The translations under genes and the position numbers were made by a program. The notes beneath the pieces were generated by a model. It had not been told where the DNA came from. It made no database searches and saw nothing but the letters and a program-made list of their open reading frames with translations. A stretch of 64,000 nt of DNA from Saccharofermentans sp. (GTDB taxonomy: Bacteria > Bacillota > Clostridia > Saccharofermentanales > Saccharofermentanaceae), in contig JAEFBA010000002.1 of the NCBI GenBank assembly GCA_016292145.1, positions 1 to 64,000 of the forward strand, in the 5' to 3' direction. Every line of letters starts with the position of its first letter. The stretch's first letter is position 1. This document shows positions 41,888-51,404 of this stretch, in pieces.

Positions 41888-42871
41888 ATGGCAAATGAGG
41901 TCAGGAAACATAGCAAAACAGGAATTCTCATAGCGGCGTTGATCATTGTGATCTTGGGCGCTGCTCTTTATTTTGCATTTGCTGGTTTTGATCTCGGCCA
42001 TAAGCTTGAGCTAATGACCTACAAGAGGATCTCGACTCCGGAAGAACTGATTTCGATCAAGGATGATCCCAATGGGAAATATATCCTGGCAAAAGACATT
42101 GATCTTGCAGGTATAGACTGGGTGCCTTTTACATTTAACGGAATACTCGAAGGAAACGGCCATACGGTATCAAATCTGAAGATCACGCAGACGGGGATGT
42201 CAGAGCGCAGGACTTACGACGGCAATATGAAGGAATACGATACCGTATTTGCCGGCATGTTCGATGTGATCGAAGGTGCGGAGGTAAGGAACCTTACCTT
42301 ATCGGGTGTGAATATCGATATCGCTTCTGATGCGCCCTGTTTTATTGGGTCTGTCGCCGGATATATGGGAAATTCGAAGATACTTAACTGCAGTGTAGAG
42401 GGAACTCTGAAGCTCATGGCACACGACAGGATGTTCGGTGTCGGCGGTGTGGCCGGCTACGGCTTTGGCAGGATCGACAGTGTAAATGCCGATATCACGC
42501 TCATCTGCATCGATACTGACCGCGATACTAAGGATGAGCAGTTCATGGGCGGTGTCTGCGCGGCAGGTTACCCTGATATCGTTTGCTGTAATATAAAGAT
42601 CGACGGTTATGATTCGGATCACGGTTATGTCCATAACGGCGGACTTGTGGGAATGTTCCAGTTCTATCCAAAGGGCACGGAACATGATGCCGAGATCGGC
42701 GGTAATCACGTAAGCGGTAAGATAACTTTCTTTGAAGATAATGAAGACAGAAGAGCATATTGTGACGCTTATATCGGCGAGCGGATGGAGCGTATAGAGT
42801 ACTGGTGGAGCAACAGTGATGATTTCACGTCAAATGAGGTGTTCGAATATGATGTTGACCTGCTTCCGTGA
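41888..42871 (+). CDS. Membrane-anchored GLUG-repeat surface protein
   Basis: 327 residues. One N-terminal span (about 11-31), then an outside domain. STPEELISIKDDPNGKYILAKDIDL (core YILAKDIDLAG, about 62-72), FNGILEGNGHTVSNL, and repeats of the GSVAGYMGNSKILNCS and VGGVAGYGFGRI type mark a GLUG-motif right-handed beta-helix, found in adhesins and IgA-peptidase-like surface proteins. The start is probably leaderless. It overlaps the next gene by 23 bases, so the two are coupled and may act together at the cell surface. Confidence 0.82.
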   Translation: MANEVRKHSKTGILIAALIIVILGAALYFAFAGFDLGHKLELMTYKRISTPEELISIKDDPNGKYILAKDIDLAGIDWVPFTFNGILEGNGHTVSNLKITQTGMSERRTYDGNMKEYDTVFAGMFDVIEGAEVRNLTLSGVNIDIASDAPCFIGSVAGYMGNSKILNCSVEGTLKLMAHDRMFGVGGVAGYGFGRIDSVNADITLICIDTDRDTKDEQFMGGVCAAGYPDIVCCNIKIDGYDSDHGYVHNGGLVGMFQFYPKGTEHDAEIGGNHVSGKITFFEDNEDRRAYCDAYIGERMERIEYWWSNSDDFTSNEVFEYDVDLLP

Positions 42872-44159
42872 CAACAAGTGGAAGGCCATAGTCTTATCTT
42901 TAGCACTCATTCTGCCTGCTGCAGGATGCGCCGGCAAGGATGCGCCTTTATTTGATATAAGCTCCGGCACGATCGAAGCAGAAGCATGTCTTATCAAGTC
43001 TTCGAAAAAAGTAAGAAGCGGTGATATGAGCGGCGGCAAGGGCGTGGAGATACAGGCTAAAGAGGGCTCCATGGTAAGCTTTTCCTACGATATCTCCGCA
43101 GCATCACACTACGATATAAGCATCTCTTACGATAATCAGGGAGAAGACGGAACGCTCGGACTTTTCGTTGACGGCCACTTCTTTACAAAGGTCGGATTCC
43201 CCAAAGGAAGCGGCACCGTAGAAGAGACAATCACGCTTAAGGAAGGCACCGGAGAAATATCTTTCCGCTATCTTCCGGGAGACACCGGCATAACTTTAGA
43301 CTGCTTTAAGCTCGACAAAAGCGATAAGAAGATATCGATGGTCGTAGCGCCTCATGAAGACGACGAGATCCTGGGCTTTGCGGGGTCTATCCAGAAGACT
43401 GTCGCAAACGGCGATATAGTCAAGGTCGTACTCCTTACTAACGGAGATTATTTCGATAAGGACTTAGGTCCGGTCCGTATCAGGGAGACCATGAAGGCCC
43501 TGGAAGTGCTGGGCGTAAATAAGAGCAACATTTATGTCATGGGTTATGGAGACATCATCCTGCAGAGCCTTTATGAGTGTTCTGATCCGGGGATAGTTTT
43601 CGATGCCCCGAGCGGATATGACTCGACATACGGGGACCCCTCATCCAATCTCTACGACTATCATACGCTCGATGCCGGAACTCCCGCAAAGTACTGCTAT
43701 GCGGATTTCAGAAGTGATCTTAATAACATCATCGATACGGTAAGGCCTGACACTGTCTATACGACTTCTGAAGCCGAGTGGCATCCTGACCACAAGTTCG
43801 GTTTTAAGGCTGTAAGAGATGTCATTGAGTCGCTCAACAAAGACAAGGGATATCACACGACTTTGTGCGAGAGCGTCATCCACGGCGAGGAACTCACGTG
43901 GCCCGATAAGCTTGAGACCGATGACAAGGGCAATATAAAGATCGTCGAATTTACGAATCCTTTCCCTTCAGGCGGCGCCGGCCGTGACTGGGAGAAGGTT
44001 ACGAAGATAACTTTGACGGACGAGGAAGTCTATAAAAAGCAGAAGGCGATCGGTCAGTTCGACACCCAGAATAATGGCGGTGCGAACTTTGATGGCAACA
44101 GTGAATTCAATTATGCTTTTTGTAAGCGGGATGAGTTTTACTGGGTTTACGAGTATTGA
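42849..44159 (+). CDS. Lipoprotein with carbohydrate-binding-like and PIG-L deacetylase domains
   Basis: 436 residues from ATG 42849, with GAGGTG inside the preceding gene; the frame open from 42816 is rejected. Signal peptide with lipobox LPAAGC. Residues about 40-155 form a beta-sandwich like CBM6/35 (ASHYDISISYDN, FVDGHFFTKV). Residues about 160-400 are a PIG-L/LmbE deacetylase: zinc motif VVAPHEDDEILGF (about 164-176; the family norm is AHPDDE) and WHPDHKFG (about 315-322). It probably removes acetyl groups from an outside glycan. The last 53 bases overlap the convergent YfhO gene. Confidence 0.85.
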   Translation: MMLTCFRDNKWKAIVLSLALILPAAGCAGKDAPLFDISSGTIEAEACLIKSSKKVRSGDMSGGKGVEIQAKEGSMVSFSYDISAASHYDISISYDNQGEDGTLGLFVDGHFFTKVGFPKGSGTVEETITLKEGTGEISFRYLPGDTGITLDCFKLDKSDKKISMVVAPHEDDEILGFAGSIQKTVANGDIVKVVLLTNGDYFDKDLGPVRIRETMKALEVLGVNKSNIYVMGYGDIILQSLYECSDPGIVFDAPSGYDSTYGDPSSNLYDYHTLDAGTPAKYCYADFRSDLNNIIDTVRPDTVYTTSEAEWHPDHKFGFKAVRDVIESLNKDKGYHTTLCESVIHGEELTWPDKLETDDKGNIKIVEFTNPFPSGGAGRDWEKVTKITLTDEEVYKKQKAIGQFDTQNNGGANFDGNSEFNYAFCKRDEFYWVYEY

Positions 44160-46818
44160 TGTTCTCGTAAGCGAGCACCGCTGCAAAGATCAGTAATCCC
44201 AAAGCACTTGCCCAAAGACCGGTTTCCAGATAAGGCACTTTATAAGTCATCTCGATCTCGTTATGACCATTTTCCAGCGGTATGGAAATGAGGGCGTTTC
44301 CGATCATGTCAGGGGTTACGGACTTGCCGTTGCGCGTGATCTTCCAGCCTTTTTCTGCAGGAACGGAGATGAAGAGGCTCTCTCCTGCGCCGGCATTATC
44401 GACAGTGAACTTGCCGTAACCGTCTTTTAGCGTGTTCTCCTTGGCGGCGTTGTTATTTGCAGCTTCGGATGCTTCTTTCAAAACTGACAGATCAAGGAGA
44501 TAGAACTGCGCATCATATACGAGGCTCATAGGGTCAGAGCCCTGCTTGAACCTGATGGCAACAGTTACGTTATTATCGTCTGATACTATCCTTACCATTG
44601 AAGGTGACAGGAACTGTGAATAGTTCATATAATCTTCGCCGTCAACCATGAGTACAGCACCGTCTTCCGTACCGGTCACGATATTTGCATAGAGGATGTA
44701 TCTGTCAGGCGAATAATCTCCGCCAAGGTCTAACTCATAACTGACAGTGGAGTTTTCTGCAGCAGTGCTTTGTACGGCGGCAGGTACGAACAGATCTTTA
44801 TCAACTCCCGTAAGTCTTTTGAACATATCATTGATATAAAGTGCAGGGCATGAGGAGAGGCTGTCGTAATCGCCGGAACCGCTGTAAACAAAGGCTGCCG
44901 GGAATGCATAAGGATTGGTATAGATATCCTTAAATCCGTCAATTCCCGTAAGCTTTACAAGGCCTGAACCGTCTTTGACATTGCTTGGAAGGAGAACATA
45001 CTTAACGCCCAAAAGGCTGTCTGTTGCAAGGTTTTCCGAAGATGTAGCCGTAATCGTCGCACTGTGCGCAGCGTATCCTGACTTATCCATGAATACTATA
45101 GTGTTCTCGTCCGGATCAGATACGAACGATGTAACAGAGTTAAATCCGAATGCCATCGGCTCGTTATAGGAAGCGGGGAATCTTGACATATGAATGCTGT
45201 GATATGAGGTCTGGAGCACACGGCAGAAGGATTCATCCCTGATCGAAGAAAGAAGAGCTTCCTCGTTCTTTATATAGTCCGAGAGAGAGTCTGCGTTGGC
45301 TGTAGTATAGCTGTCTGCAAGGATCAGCTGCCCCATAGATATTTCCAGTACGATAAGAAGTCCCATGAATCCCGCGTAGATCTTCTTAAGTGTCAGGTGG
45401 GTATTTCCGTTTGTGATGATCATGCACATGATGAGCGATATAAGTATCGGGAATACTATCCTGGAGATGATGGGAACAAGCTTAAAGGACGCACCTGTCT
45501 TCGTAAGCTTGGCCATTGATAAAGCGAAGATCTGGTCATTTAATCTGTCAGGGAATACCAAGAAGAGCACAGTAACCAAAACGGAGAATACCAAAGCCGT
45601 GACCGGAGGCATCCATGATCTGATCTTTCCCTTATCCTGTGCAAGATAGAATGAGGATGCAAGGAAGATCAGCGCGAAGATACCGAGATAGGTGTATCTG
45701 TACCAGAATGATTCAACTACGCGGAGCATCGAGAACAGGGCAACCAGAGGCTGCCAGATAAACATGAGCAACGAGAACAGAAGGACTGCTCCGTATAAGA
45801 TCTTCTCTTTCCAATGCTTTGACGAAGCGATGAACAGGAGGCACACGCCCAGAAGGGCAAAGCTTCCGGCAAAGAGGCTCACGCTGCCCTGGAGGCTTAT
45901 CATTCCGAATGAATAATTCAAGAAGATCTCTTGAGGACCGCCGATAAAGCTCAGATCCGTGAGCATCGACAGACCGCCTTTGCCGTGGGTTCTTTCAGAG
46001 AGTTTAAGAAGCGTCGGAACAAGCACTGCCGAAGATATCAGGAGAGAAATGATGCATGAGACGATTAGGTGCGCGAACGAATTTATAAGATGGATCAGGA
46101 AAGGCTTCTTTCCTTCTTTTCCGGTTATCCTTACCCTTATGAATTCGAAAAGGAACCAGAAGCAGCAGAACATCAGATCGATTATCCCGCTGTACCAGTT
46201 AAAGCATAATGCGAGAGCGGTTGTTACCGGCAGGATATAACTTTTCCTGCCCTGTGCGATCTTCTCCGCGCCCATGATCATCAGCGGGAGCATATAAGCC
46301 CCGTCAAGCCACATGGTATTGCTGCTCTGCGTTATGAAGAACGGATTAAATGCATAGGAAACCGAGAGCATCACGGATACAAAGTATTTGGACTTTGTAT
46401 CAGGTTCAAATCTGTATGTCAGATATATTCCCATGAAGAGGGCTGCAAGAGCCGCCTTCAGGATGAAGAGCACGTTTATAAAGAGCGGAACGTCTGACTT
46501 GTTAAAGAAGACTACGAGGAGCGATAAGGGGGATGCAAGGTAATAGGTAAAGACCGAGAAGTTGCTGCCACCCAGGGATTTGGTGAATGTATATCCGACA
46601 GAAGACTTCCCCGTAAGGACATCCTTATACCAGCAGAAGAGGTCCACCATCTGGATCTCTCCGTCTCTGTAAAGGAGTCCGTGGTTTCCGAACGGAGCCA
46701 TTCCGAAGACCGCGAAAACAATGAGAATGATAACGATGACCGACAAAAAGGAAATGCCGGATATCAGCAGATAGGGCATTAATTCCTGTTTTCTCTTTAT
46801 CGGATTCTTACTGATCAT
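44107..46818 (-). CDS. YfhO-family polytopic membrane glycosyltransferase-like protein
   Basis: 903 residues. About 13 spans in the first two-thirds and one near the C-terminus, with a beta-rich outside domain (about 590-840). The first loop holds LLYRDGEIQMVDLFCWYKDVLTG (core DGEIQMVDLFCWY) and later LGGSNFSVFTYYLASPLSLL, as in YfhO and other GT-C-type proteins. B. subtilis YfhO is involved in lipoteichoic acid or lipid-linked sugar modification; the exact reaction here is unknown. Converges with the PIG-L gene with 53 bases of overlap; divergent from the GH9 gene. Confidence 0.88.
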   Translation of the reverse strand: MISKNPIKRKQELMPYLLISGISFLSVIVIILIVFAVFGMAPFGNHGLLYRDGEIQMVDLFCWYKDVLTGKSSVGYTFTKSLGGSNFSVFTYYLASPLSLLVVFFNKSDVPLFINVLFILKAALAALFMGIYLTYRFEPDTKSKYFVSVMLSVSYAFNPFFITQSSNTMWLDGAYMLPLMIMGAEKIAQGRKSYILPVTTALALCFNWYSGIIDLMFCCFWFLFEFIRVRITGKEGKKPFLIHLINSFAHLIVSCIISLLISSAVLVPTLLKLSERTHGKGGLSMLTDLSFIGGPQEIFLNYSFGMISLQGSVSLFAGSFALLGVCLLFIASSKHWKEKILYGAVLLFSLLMFIWQPLVALFSMLRVVESFWYRYTYLGIFALIFLASSFYLAQDKGKIRSWMPPVTALVFSVLVTVLFLVFPDRLNDQIFALSMAKLTKTGASFKLVPIISRIVFPILISLIMCMIITNGNTHLTLKKIYAGFMGLLIVLEISMGQLILADSYTTANADSLSDYIKNEEALLSSIRDESFCRVLQTSYHSIHMSRFPASYNEPMAFGFNSVTSFVSDPDENTIVFMDKSGYAAHSATITATSSENLATDSLLGVKYVLLPSNVKDGSGLVKLTGIDGFKDIYTNPYAFPAAFVYSGSGDYDSLSSCPALYINDMFKRLTGVDKDLFVPAAVQSTAAENSTVSYELDLGGDYSPDRYILYANIVTGTEDGAVLMVDGEDYMNYSQFLSPSMVRIVSDDNNVTVAIRFKQGSDPMSLVYDAQFYLLDLSVLKEASEAANNNAAKENTLKDGYGKFTVDNAGAGESLFISVPAEKGWKITRNGKSVTPDMIGNALISIPLENGHNEIEMTYKVPYLETGLWASALGLLIFAAVLAYENINTRKPSKTHPAYKKHN

Positions 46819-46857
46819 TTACCCGTTCCTTTTGGTCTTACAATTTATAAATCGCAA

Positions 46858-46988
46858 GGATTCTTTACCTGAATGATACTCGTAAATTGTAACACATGCA
46901 TTATCTTAGAGAATAACGATACTTATATATATTTATCTGATAGGATTTGACATTTAGTGATGATATAATCGTCAATTGTAAAGAATCC
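46858..46988. promoter_or_regulatory. 11-bp inverted repeat flanking the yfhO/GH9 divergent region
   Basis: GGATTCTTTAC (46858-46868) and GTAAAGAATCC (46978-46988) are exact reverse complements, 40 and 18 bases from the two start codons. Both would lie in or near the leaders of the two genes. Related ATTGTAA words lie next to each copy. Confidence 0.5.
46961..46969 (+). promoter_or_regulatory. Extended -10 promoter of the GH9 gene
   Basis: TGA-TATAAT at 46961-46969, 37 bases before ATG 47006. A TTGACA at 46947-46952 is too close (11 bases) to serve as its -35. Confidence 0.65.
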
Positions 46989-47005
46989 GAACAGGGAGGC
47001 TTGTT

Positions 47006-49249
47006 ATGAAGAAGAGGATTGTAAGTGCGATACTCGCAGGATCCATGCTCTTAAGCCTGGCAGCTTGCGATGGCGGCAATTCAGGTGTTTTAGAATCTCA
47101 GACAGAGACTGAGACTTCAGAAGTAACTGAACCCACTGAGACCGAACCGTCCATCATGGGTTTCAACATGATCAAAAACGGCGATTTTTCGAGCAAGGAT
47201 CATGACTGGCATACTTACTTCGAAGGCGGCGACGGCCTTATGACCGTCAATGATAAAGGCGAACTGCAGTTCGACTGCAAGATGATCGGTATCAAGGAAT
47301 GGTCAAACCAGTTCTATTACGATGGTTTTGCACTCTATAAGAATTGTAAGTATGAGATGCAGTTCGACTGCTATTCCAATGTTGAGCGTGACTTGGGATA
47401 CAGGATCCAGATAAACGGCGGCGATTATCACGGATACAGCGAAGAGACTATTCACGTAGGTCCGGAAGTTAAGCATTTCGACATCGTCTTCACGATGGAG
47501 GAGCCTTCTGATCCGGCACCGAGACTTTGTTTCAACATGGGTAAATTTGCAAATAATTCAGGCTTCAAGGAGCATACTGTATGCTTCGATAATTTCGACT
47601 TAAGATGTATCGATGATACGGGCTACGTTGAAGGCGATACTTCAGACGGTCCTGCTGCAAGCCTTATCAATCTTAACCAGGTAGGATATCTTCCTAACGC
47701 AGTAAAGGTTGCCGTAATGAACGGTGATGCGATCACGGACAAGGCTTCCGTTGTTGACTGCGCTACAGGCAAGGCTGTTTATGAGGGCGATGTTGCATCA
47801 GCTTCCATGAACAAGTCTACAGGCAGAAATGAAGCAAGATTCGATTTCTCTTCCGTTACTGCTCCCGGTACTTATAAGATCGTGGCAGGCGATAAGGAAT
47901 CGTTCGAATTCAAGATCGGTGCTGATGTTTACGATGAAGCATTTAAGGCTTCGCTCAGAATGTTCTATCTGCAGAGATGCGGCATGGAACTTACATCAGA
48001 CCTTGCAGGTGACTATGCTCACCCTGCATGCCATACCGAGAAGGCAACGATCTTCGGTACAAGCGAGAAGATCGATGTATCAGGCGGCTGGCACGATGCA
48101 GGCGACTACGGCAGATATGTCGTATCCGGCGCTAAGGCGGCAGCAGACCTGATGCTCGCATATAAGCTTTATCCCCAGGCATTTGACGATGCTCTCAATA
48201 TCCCTGAATCAGGCAACGGCGTTCCCGATGTCCTTGATGAAGTAAGATACGAGCTCGACTGGCTCTTCAAGATGCAGAATTCCGAAGGCGGCGTATACCA
48301 CAAGGTTACATGCGCTAACTTCCCGGGCTTTGTAATGCCTGAAGAAGAGACAGAAGAACTCATCGTTACACCTGTATCAACAACTGCTACGGCAGATTTT
48401 GCAGCAGTCATGGCAATGGCATCAACCGTCTATGCGGAATTCGACATGCCGTACTCTCAGAGATGCCTTGATGCGGCTACAAGAGCTACGAACTATCTCG
48501 AGAAGCATAAGAGCGTTGAAGGCACTAAGAATCCTGACGGCATCGTAACCGGTGAGTATCCTGACGATAAGGATATCGACGAGAGGATCTGGGCTTACGC
48601 CGAGCTCTATAAGGCAACAGGCGAGACAGTCTACGATGAGGAATTCAGCAAGCTTATGCAGTCAGGCGCATCATGCGCAGCAGATCTCGGCTGGCAGGGT
48701 GTAAGTGCTTATGCAGGATATGCATATCTTTCCGCTCCTGTTAAGGGCAAGTTCTACGATGCAGTCCTTGCAAGCTTCATGAGCGGCATCGCGGAAGTTG
48801 AAGCAACAGCTTCCACCGACAGCTACAATTCTTCACTCAAGGAATACCCTTGGGGCAGCAACATGACCATCGCAAACAACGGTATGTATGTACTCCTGTA
48901 CGACAAGATCGCAGGTTATCAGAAGGGTGATGAGATCGCAAGACAGCAGCTCAACTATCTCCTCGGAACCAACGGTACAGGCTACTGCTTCCTTACGGGC
49001 TTCGGTACGCTCTCACCTACGGCTCCTCACCACAGACCTTCACAGGCTAAGAAGGCTGCTGTTCCCGGAATGGTAGCTGGAGGCCCTAACCAGAACCTCG
49101 AAGATCCGTATGCACAGAATGTTCTTGCGAATACTGCACCGGCTCTGTGCTATGCAGACAGCGACCAGGCTTTCTCTTTGAACGAAGTAACGATCTACTG
49201 GAATTCACCTGTAGTATTCCTCTTCGCTTACGTTAAGAGCAAGGGCTGA
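47006..49249 (+). CDS. GH9 endoglucanase lipoprotein with N-terminal carbohydrate-binding module
   Basis: 747 residues. Lipobox LSLAAC (Cys about 22) and a Thr/Glu linker. A CBM4/9-like module (about 50-205; MIKNGDFSSKDHDWHTYF, in part NGDFSSKDHDWH), an Ig-like domain (about 215-300; NQVGYLPNAVKVAV) and the GH9 (alpha/alpha)6 barrel (about 305-745). The catalytic base pair of Asp is in GGWHDAGDYGRY (about 358-369), and the acid Glu in SLNEVTIYWNSP (about 726). The APHHRPS motif is also intact. It would sit on the outer face of the membrane and cut beta-1,4-glucan. GGGAGG at 46994-46999 is the ribosome site. Confidence 0.95.
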   Translation: MKKRIVSAILAGSMLLSLAACDGGNSGVLESQTETETSEVTEPTETEPSIMGFNMIKNGDFSSKDHDWHTYFEGGDGLMTVNDKGELQFDCKMIGIKEWSNQFYYDGFALYKNCKYEMQFDCYSNVERDLGYRIQINGGDYHGYSEETIHVGPEVKHFDIVFTMEEPSDPAPRLCFNMGKFANNSGFKEHTVCFDNFDLRCIDDTGYVEGDTSDGPAASLINLNQVGYLPNAVKVAVMNGDAITDKASVVDCATGKAVYEGDVASASMNKSTGRNEARFDFSSVTAPGTYKIVAGDKESFEFKIGADVYDEAFKASLRMFYLQRCGMELTSDLAGDYAHPACHTEKATIFGTSEKIDVSGGWHDAGDYGRYVVSGAKAAADLMLAYKLYPQAFDDALNIPESGNGVPDVLDEVRYELDWLFKMQNSEGGVYHKVTCANFPGFVMPEEETEELIVTPVSTTATADFAAVMAMASTVYAEFDMPYSQRCLDAATRATNYLEKHKSVEGTKNPDGIVTGEYPDDKDIDERIWAYAELYKATGETVYDEEFSKLMQSGASCAADLGWQGVSAYAGYAYLSAPVKGKFYDAVLASFMSGIAEVEATASTDSYNSSLKEYPWGSNMTIANNGMYVLLYDKIAGYQKGDEIARQQLNYLLGTNGTGYCFLTGFGTLSPTAPHHRPSQAKKAAVPGMVAGGPNQNLEDPYAQNVLANTAPALCYADSDQAFSLNEVTIYWNSPVVFLFAYVKSKG

Positions 49250-49272
49250 TAACTTGTAAGTTCAAACATTAC

Positions 49273-49307
49273 AGGGCCTGCCGGGTTTAGCTCCGACAGG
49301 CCCTTTT
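49273..49307 (+). terminator. Terminator after the GH9 gene
   Basis: AGGGCCTG pairs with CAGGCCCT with extra pairs inside, followed by TTTT. Confidence 0.85.
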
Positions 49308-49314
49308 CTCATTA

Positions 49315-49323
49315 TGATAAAAT
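49315..49323 (+). promoter_or_regulatory. Extended -10 promoter of the nitroreductase-flavodoxin genes
   Basis: TGA-TAAAAT at 49315-49323, right after the GH9 terminator and 38 bases before ATG 49362. Confidence 0.55.
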
Positions 49324-49361
49324 AACGGTTAGTAAATCTGATTTTAAAGGGGGCTTTGCCG

Positions 49362-50135
49362 ATGGACAGCTCATATTATGATCTGATCTTCAAGAGAAAA
49401 TCCTTTCACAGATACGGTGAGCCGGACGGCAAGACAATTACGCAGGAGGAACTGAACGATATCTCTGAGATGTGGTATAAGTTCACGCCTCTTTTTGACG
49501 GGATAAAGACCAGGATCAAGATCGTCCCGGGCAGCCGGACCAGCTGCAACAGGGGAGAAGAATACTGCATCCTGATCTACAGCGAGAGAAAGCCCGGATA
49601 TCTTCAGAATATCGGTTATATCGGTGAGCAATTAGACCTCTACCTCACAGGCAGGGGAATAGGTCCTCTCTGGTTCGGTGTAGGAAGGACGAAGGAAAGA
49701 AAGTTCGAAGGCCTGGAATACGTCATCATGATGGCGATAAGAAAGATCGACGACGATTCCAAATTCAGAAAGCCCGGCGACCTTTCATCTTTTATCCGTG
49801 TTCCCGTGGAAGAATTCTGGGAAGGGCCTGTTATCGAAGGCATTACGGAGAATGTCAGACTTACTCCCACGGCATGCAATATCCAGCCCTGGAAGGTCGT
49901 AAATAAAGGTGACGGAAATCTTGAGGTATACCGTTACAGAAGACCCGGCAAGCACGGCATCATCCCGCCGTTCAGGCTCGCTTATTTCGGATCGATCGAT
50001 ATCGGAATCTTCATGCTCTTTATGGACATCTGTCTGGATCACAAGGGCATAAAGTTCGAAAGAGACCTCACGCCGGATGACGGCAACTTCCAAAGGCTTA
50101 ATCTCAATGCAGTATACAAATTGAAAGGTGAATAA
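49362..50135 (+). CDS. Nitroreductase-family flavoprotein
   Basis: 257 residues from ATG 49362, with AAAGGGGG at 49347-49354; the upstream TTG is too close to it. The N-terminal IFKRKSFHRYGE is the FMN phosphate-binding R-K-S-x-R/H motif. The C-terminal half has RLTPTACNIQPWKVV (about 166-180) and GSIDIGIFMLFM (about 208-219), as in the family. It is longer and more divergent than typical NfsA/NfsB. A flavodoxin gene follows by 11 bases, suggesting an electron-transfer pair. Substrate unknown. Confidence 0.82.
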   Translation: MDSSYYDLIFKRKSFHRYGEPDGKTITQEELNDISEMWYKFTPLFDGIKTRIKIVPGSRTSCNRGEEYCILIYSERKPGYLQNIGYIGEQLDLYLTGRGIGPLWFGVGRTKERKFEGLEYVIMMAIRKIDDDSKFRKPGDLSSFIRVPVEEFWEGPVIEGITENVRLTPTACNIQPWKVVNKGDGNLEVYRYRRPGKHGIIPPFRLAYFGSIDIGIFMLFMDICLDHKGIKFERDLTPDDGNFQRLNLNAVYKLKGE

Positions 50136-50146
50136 AGGCAAATAAA

Positions 50147-50632
50147 ATGAAGACAGCAGTCGTTTATTATTCAATGCACGGAAATGTGCGTTATGTCGCA
50201 GAAAAAGTCGCGAAAGGATTAGGTGCCGACCTGATCGAGATCAAGCCCGTAAAGGCTTATCCCGACAAGGGCGCAATGCAGTTCATATGGGGCGGTTCTG
50301 CCGTAACGTTCAAGAAGAAGCCTGATCTGGAACCATACAGTTTCAATGCGTCTGATTATGATCTTGTCATCATCGGAACACCCGTATGGGCAAGCAATTT
50401 CACGCCTCCGCTCCGTACGTTTTTCGAGAACAATGATCTGACAGGAAAAAAGATCGCAGCGATCGCAACAAGCGCAGGCGGTGATTCTGCAAAATGCCTT
50501 CAGGCGGTGAAGGAAGCAGCGCATGCGGATTCTCTTGCTGCTGCATTAAGCCTTATCGACCCCAAGGAGAAGCCTTCTGAAGAAGTCGAAAAGAAGATCA
50601 GCAGCTTTATCGAAGAATGCAAAGCATTGTAA
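50147..50632 (+). CDS. Flavodoxin
   Basis: 161 residues. The FMN phosphate loop is VVYYSMHGNVRYVAEKVA (in short SMHGNVRYVA, residues 9-18), and the isoalloxazine loops are GTPVWASNFTPPLRTFF (about 77-93) and TSAGGDSAKCL (about 108-118). This is the class with W in the first flavin loop, seen in Clostridia redox chains. Follows the nitroreductase gene in the same operon. A low-potential single-electron carrier. Confidence 0.88.
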   Translation: MKTAVVYYSMHGNVRYVAEKVAKGLGADLIEIKPVKAYPDKGAMQFIWGGSAVTFKKKPDLEPYSFNASDYDLVIIGTPVWASNFTPPLRTFFENNDLTGKKIAAIATSAGGDSAKCLQAVKEAAHADSLAAALSLIDPKEKPSEEVEKKISSFIEECKAL

Positions 50633-50690
50633 TCCTGATGTTTTAGATTAATATAAACATAGCCTGCTGCTATGTTTTGAAAGGTTGCTG

Positions 50691-51404
50691 ATGAGAAAGA
50701 TACTGATCACAAACGACGACGGAATAGATTCCGACGGAATAAGAAGACTTGCGGAAACAGCCGTGAAATTCGGCGAGGTATGGGTGGTAGCTCCATGCAG
50801 GCAGCACAGTGCGATGTCCCACTCCGCAACATTCTGGACACCGATCGATGTCTGGCCTGTTGATTTCCCGGTCGAAGGCGTACATGCATTTGCAACTTCA
50901 GGAACCCCGTCTGACTGCGTCTGCGTTGCTTTGAACGCGGTTCTTCCTTTCCGGCCCGACAATGTATTCTGCGGCATCAACGAAGGCTATAACATCGCAT
51001 CTTCGATACAGTATTCCGGCACATGCGGAGCTGCCTTCGAGGCATCTAATCAGGGCTGTCACACGATAGCATTCTCGGAATATCACGAAGGAACACATGA
51101 AGTCACGGGAAAATATATAGAAGAGATCACTTCAGTGCTTATAGATAAGCCTCTCGGCACAAACGAGATATGGAATATCAATTTCCCGGGATGCACTTTG
51201 GAAGAGTGCAGGGGCGTTAAATACGACTGCTCCGTATCCCAGGACCAGTTCTTTACGGGCGGCTATAAAGTCGTGAAGAAGGACGGAGATAAGGTCACAT
51301 ACATGATCGATTATGTGCCCGAATGGAATGCCGCGGAAGGCACTGACTTAAGGGCAGTGATCGACAACTATGTCGCTGTCGGCAAAGTAAAGAATTACAG
51401 CTGA
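50691..51404 (+). CDS. surE: 5'-nucleotidase SurE
   Basis: 237 residues from MRKILITNDDGID; GAAAGG at 50679-50684 supports ATG 50691. The metal site is ITNDDGIDSDG (residues 5-15), then Ser in PCRQHSAMSHS, and SGTPSDCVCVAL (about 68-79), with GINEGYNIASSIQYSGT (about 91-107) carrying the conserved Asn. SurE removes phosphate from nucleoside monophosphates in stationary phase. It is somewhat short at the C-terminus. Overlaps the following DUF1295 gene by 1 base. Confidence 0.92.
   Translation: MRKILITNDDGIDSDGIRRLAETAVKFGEVWVVAPCRQHSAMSHSATFWTPIDVWPVDFPVEGVHAFATSGTPSDCVCVALNAVLPFRPDNVFCGINEGYNIASSIQYSGTCGAAFEASNQGCHTIAFSEYHEGTHEVTGKYIEEITSVLIDKPLGTNEIWNINFPGCTLEECRGVKYDCSVSQDQFFTGGYKVVKKDGDKVTYMIDYVPEWNAAEGTDLRAVIDNYVAVGKVKNYS

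Noticed and set aside
46947-46969. TTGACA with TATAAT upstream of the GH9 gene as a classical promoter
   Set aside because: The spacer is only 11 bases; the extended -10 alone is a better reading.
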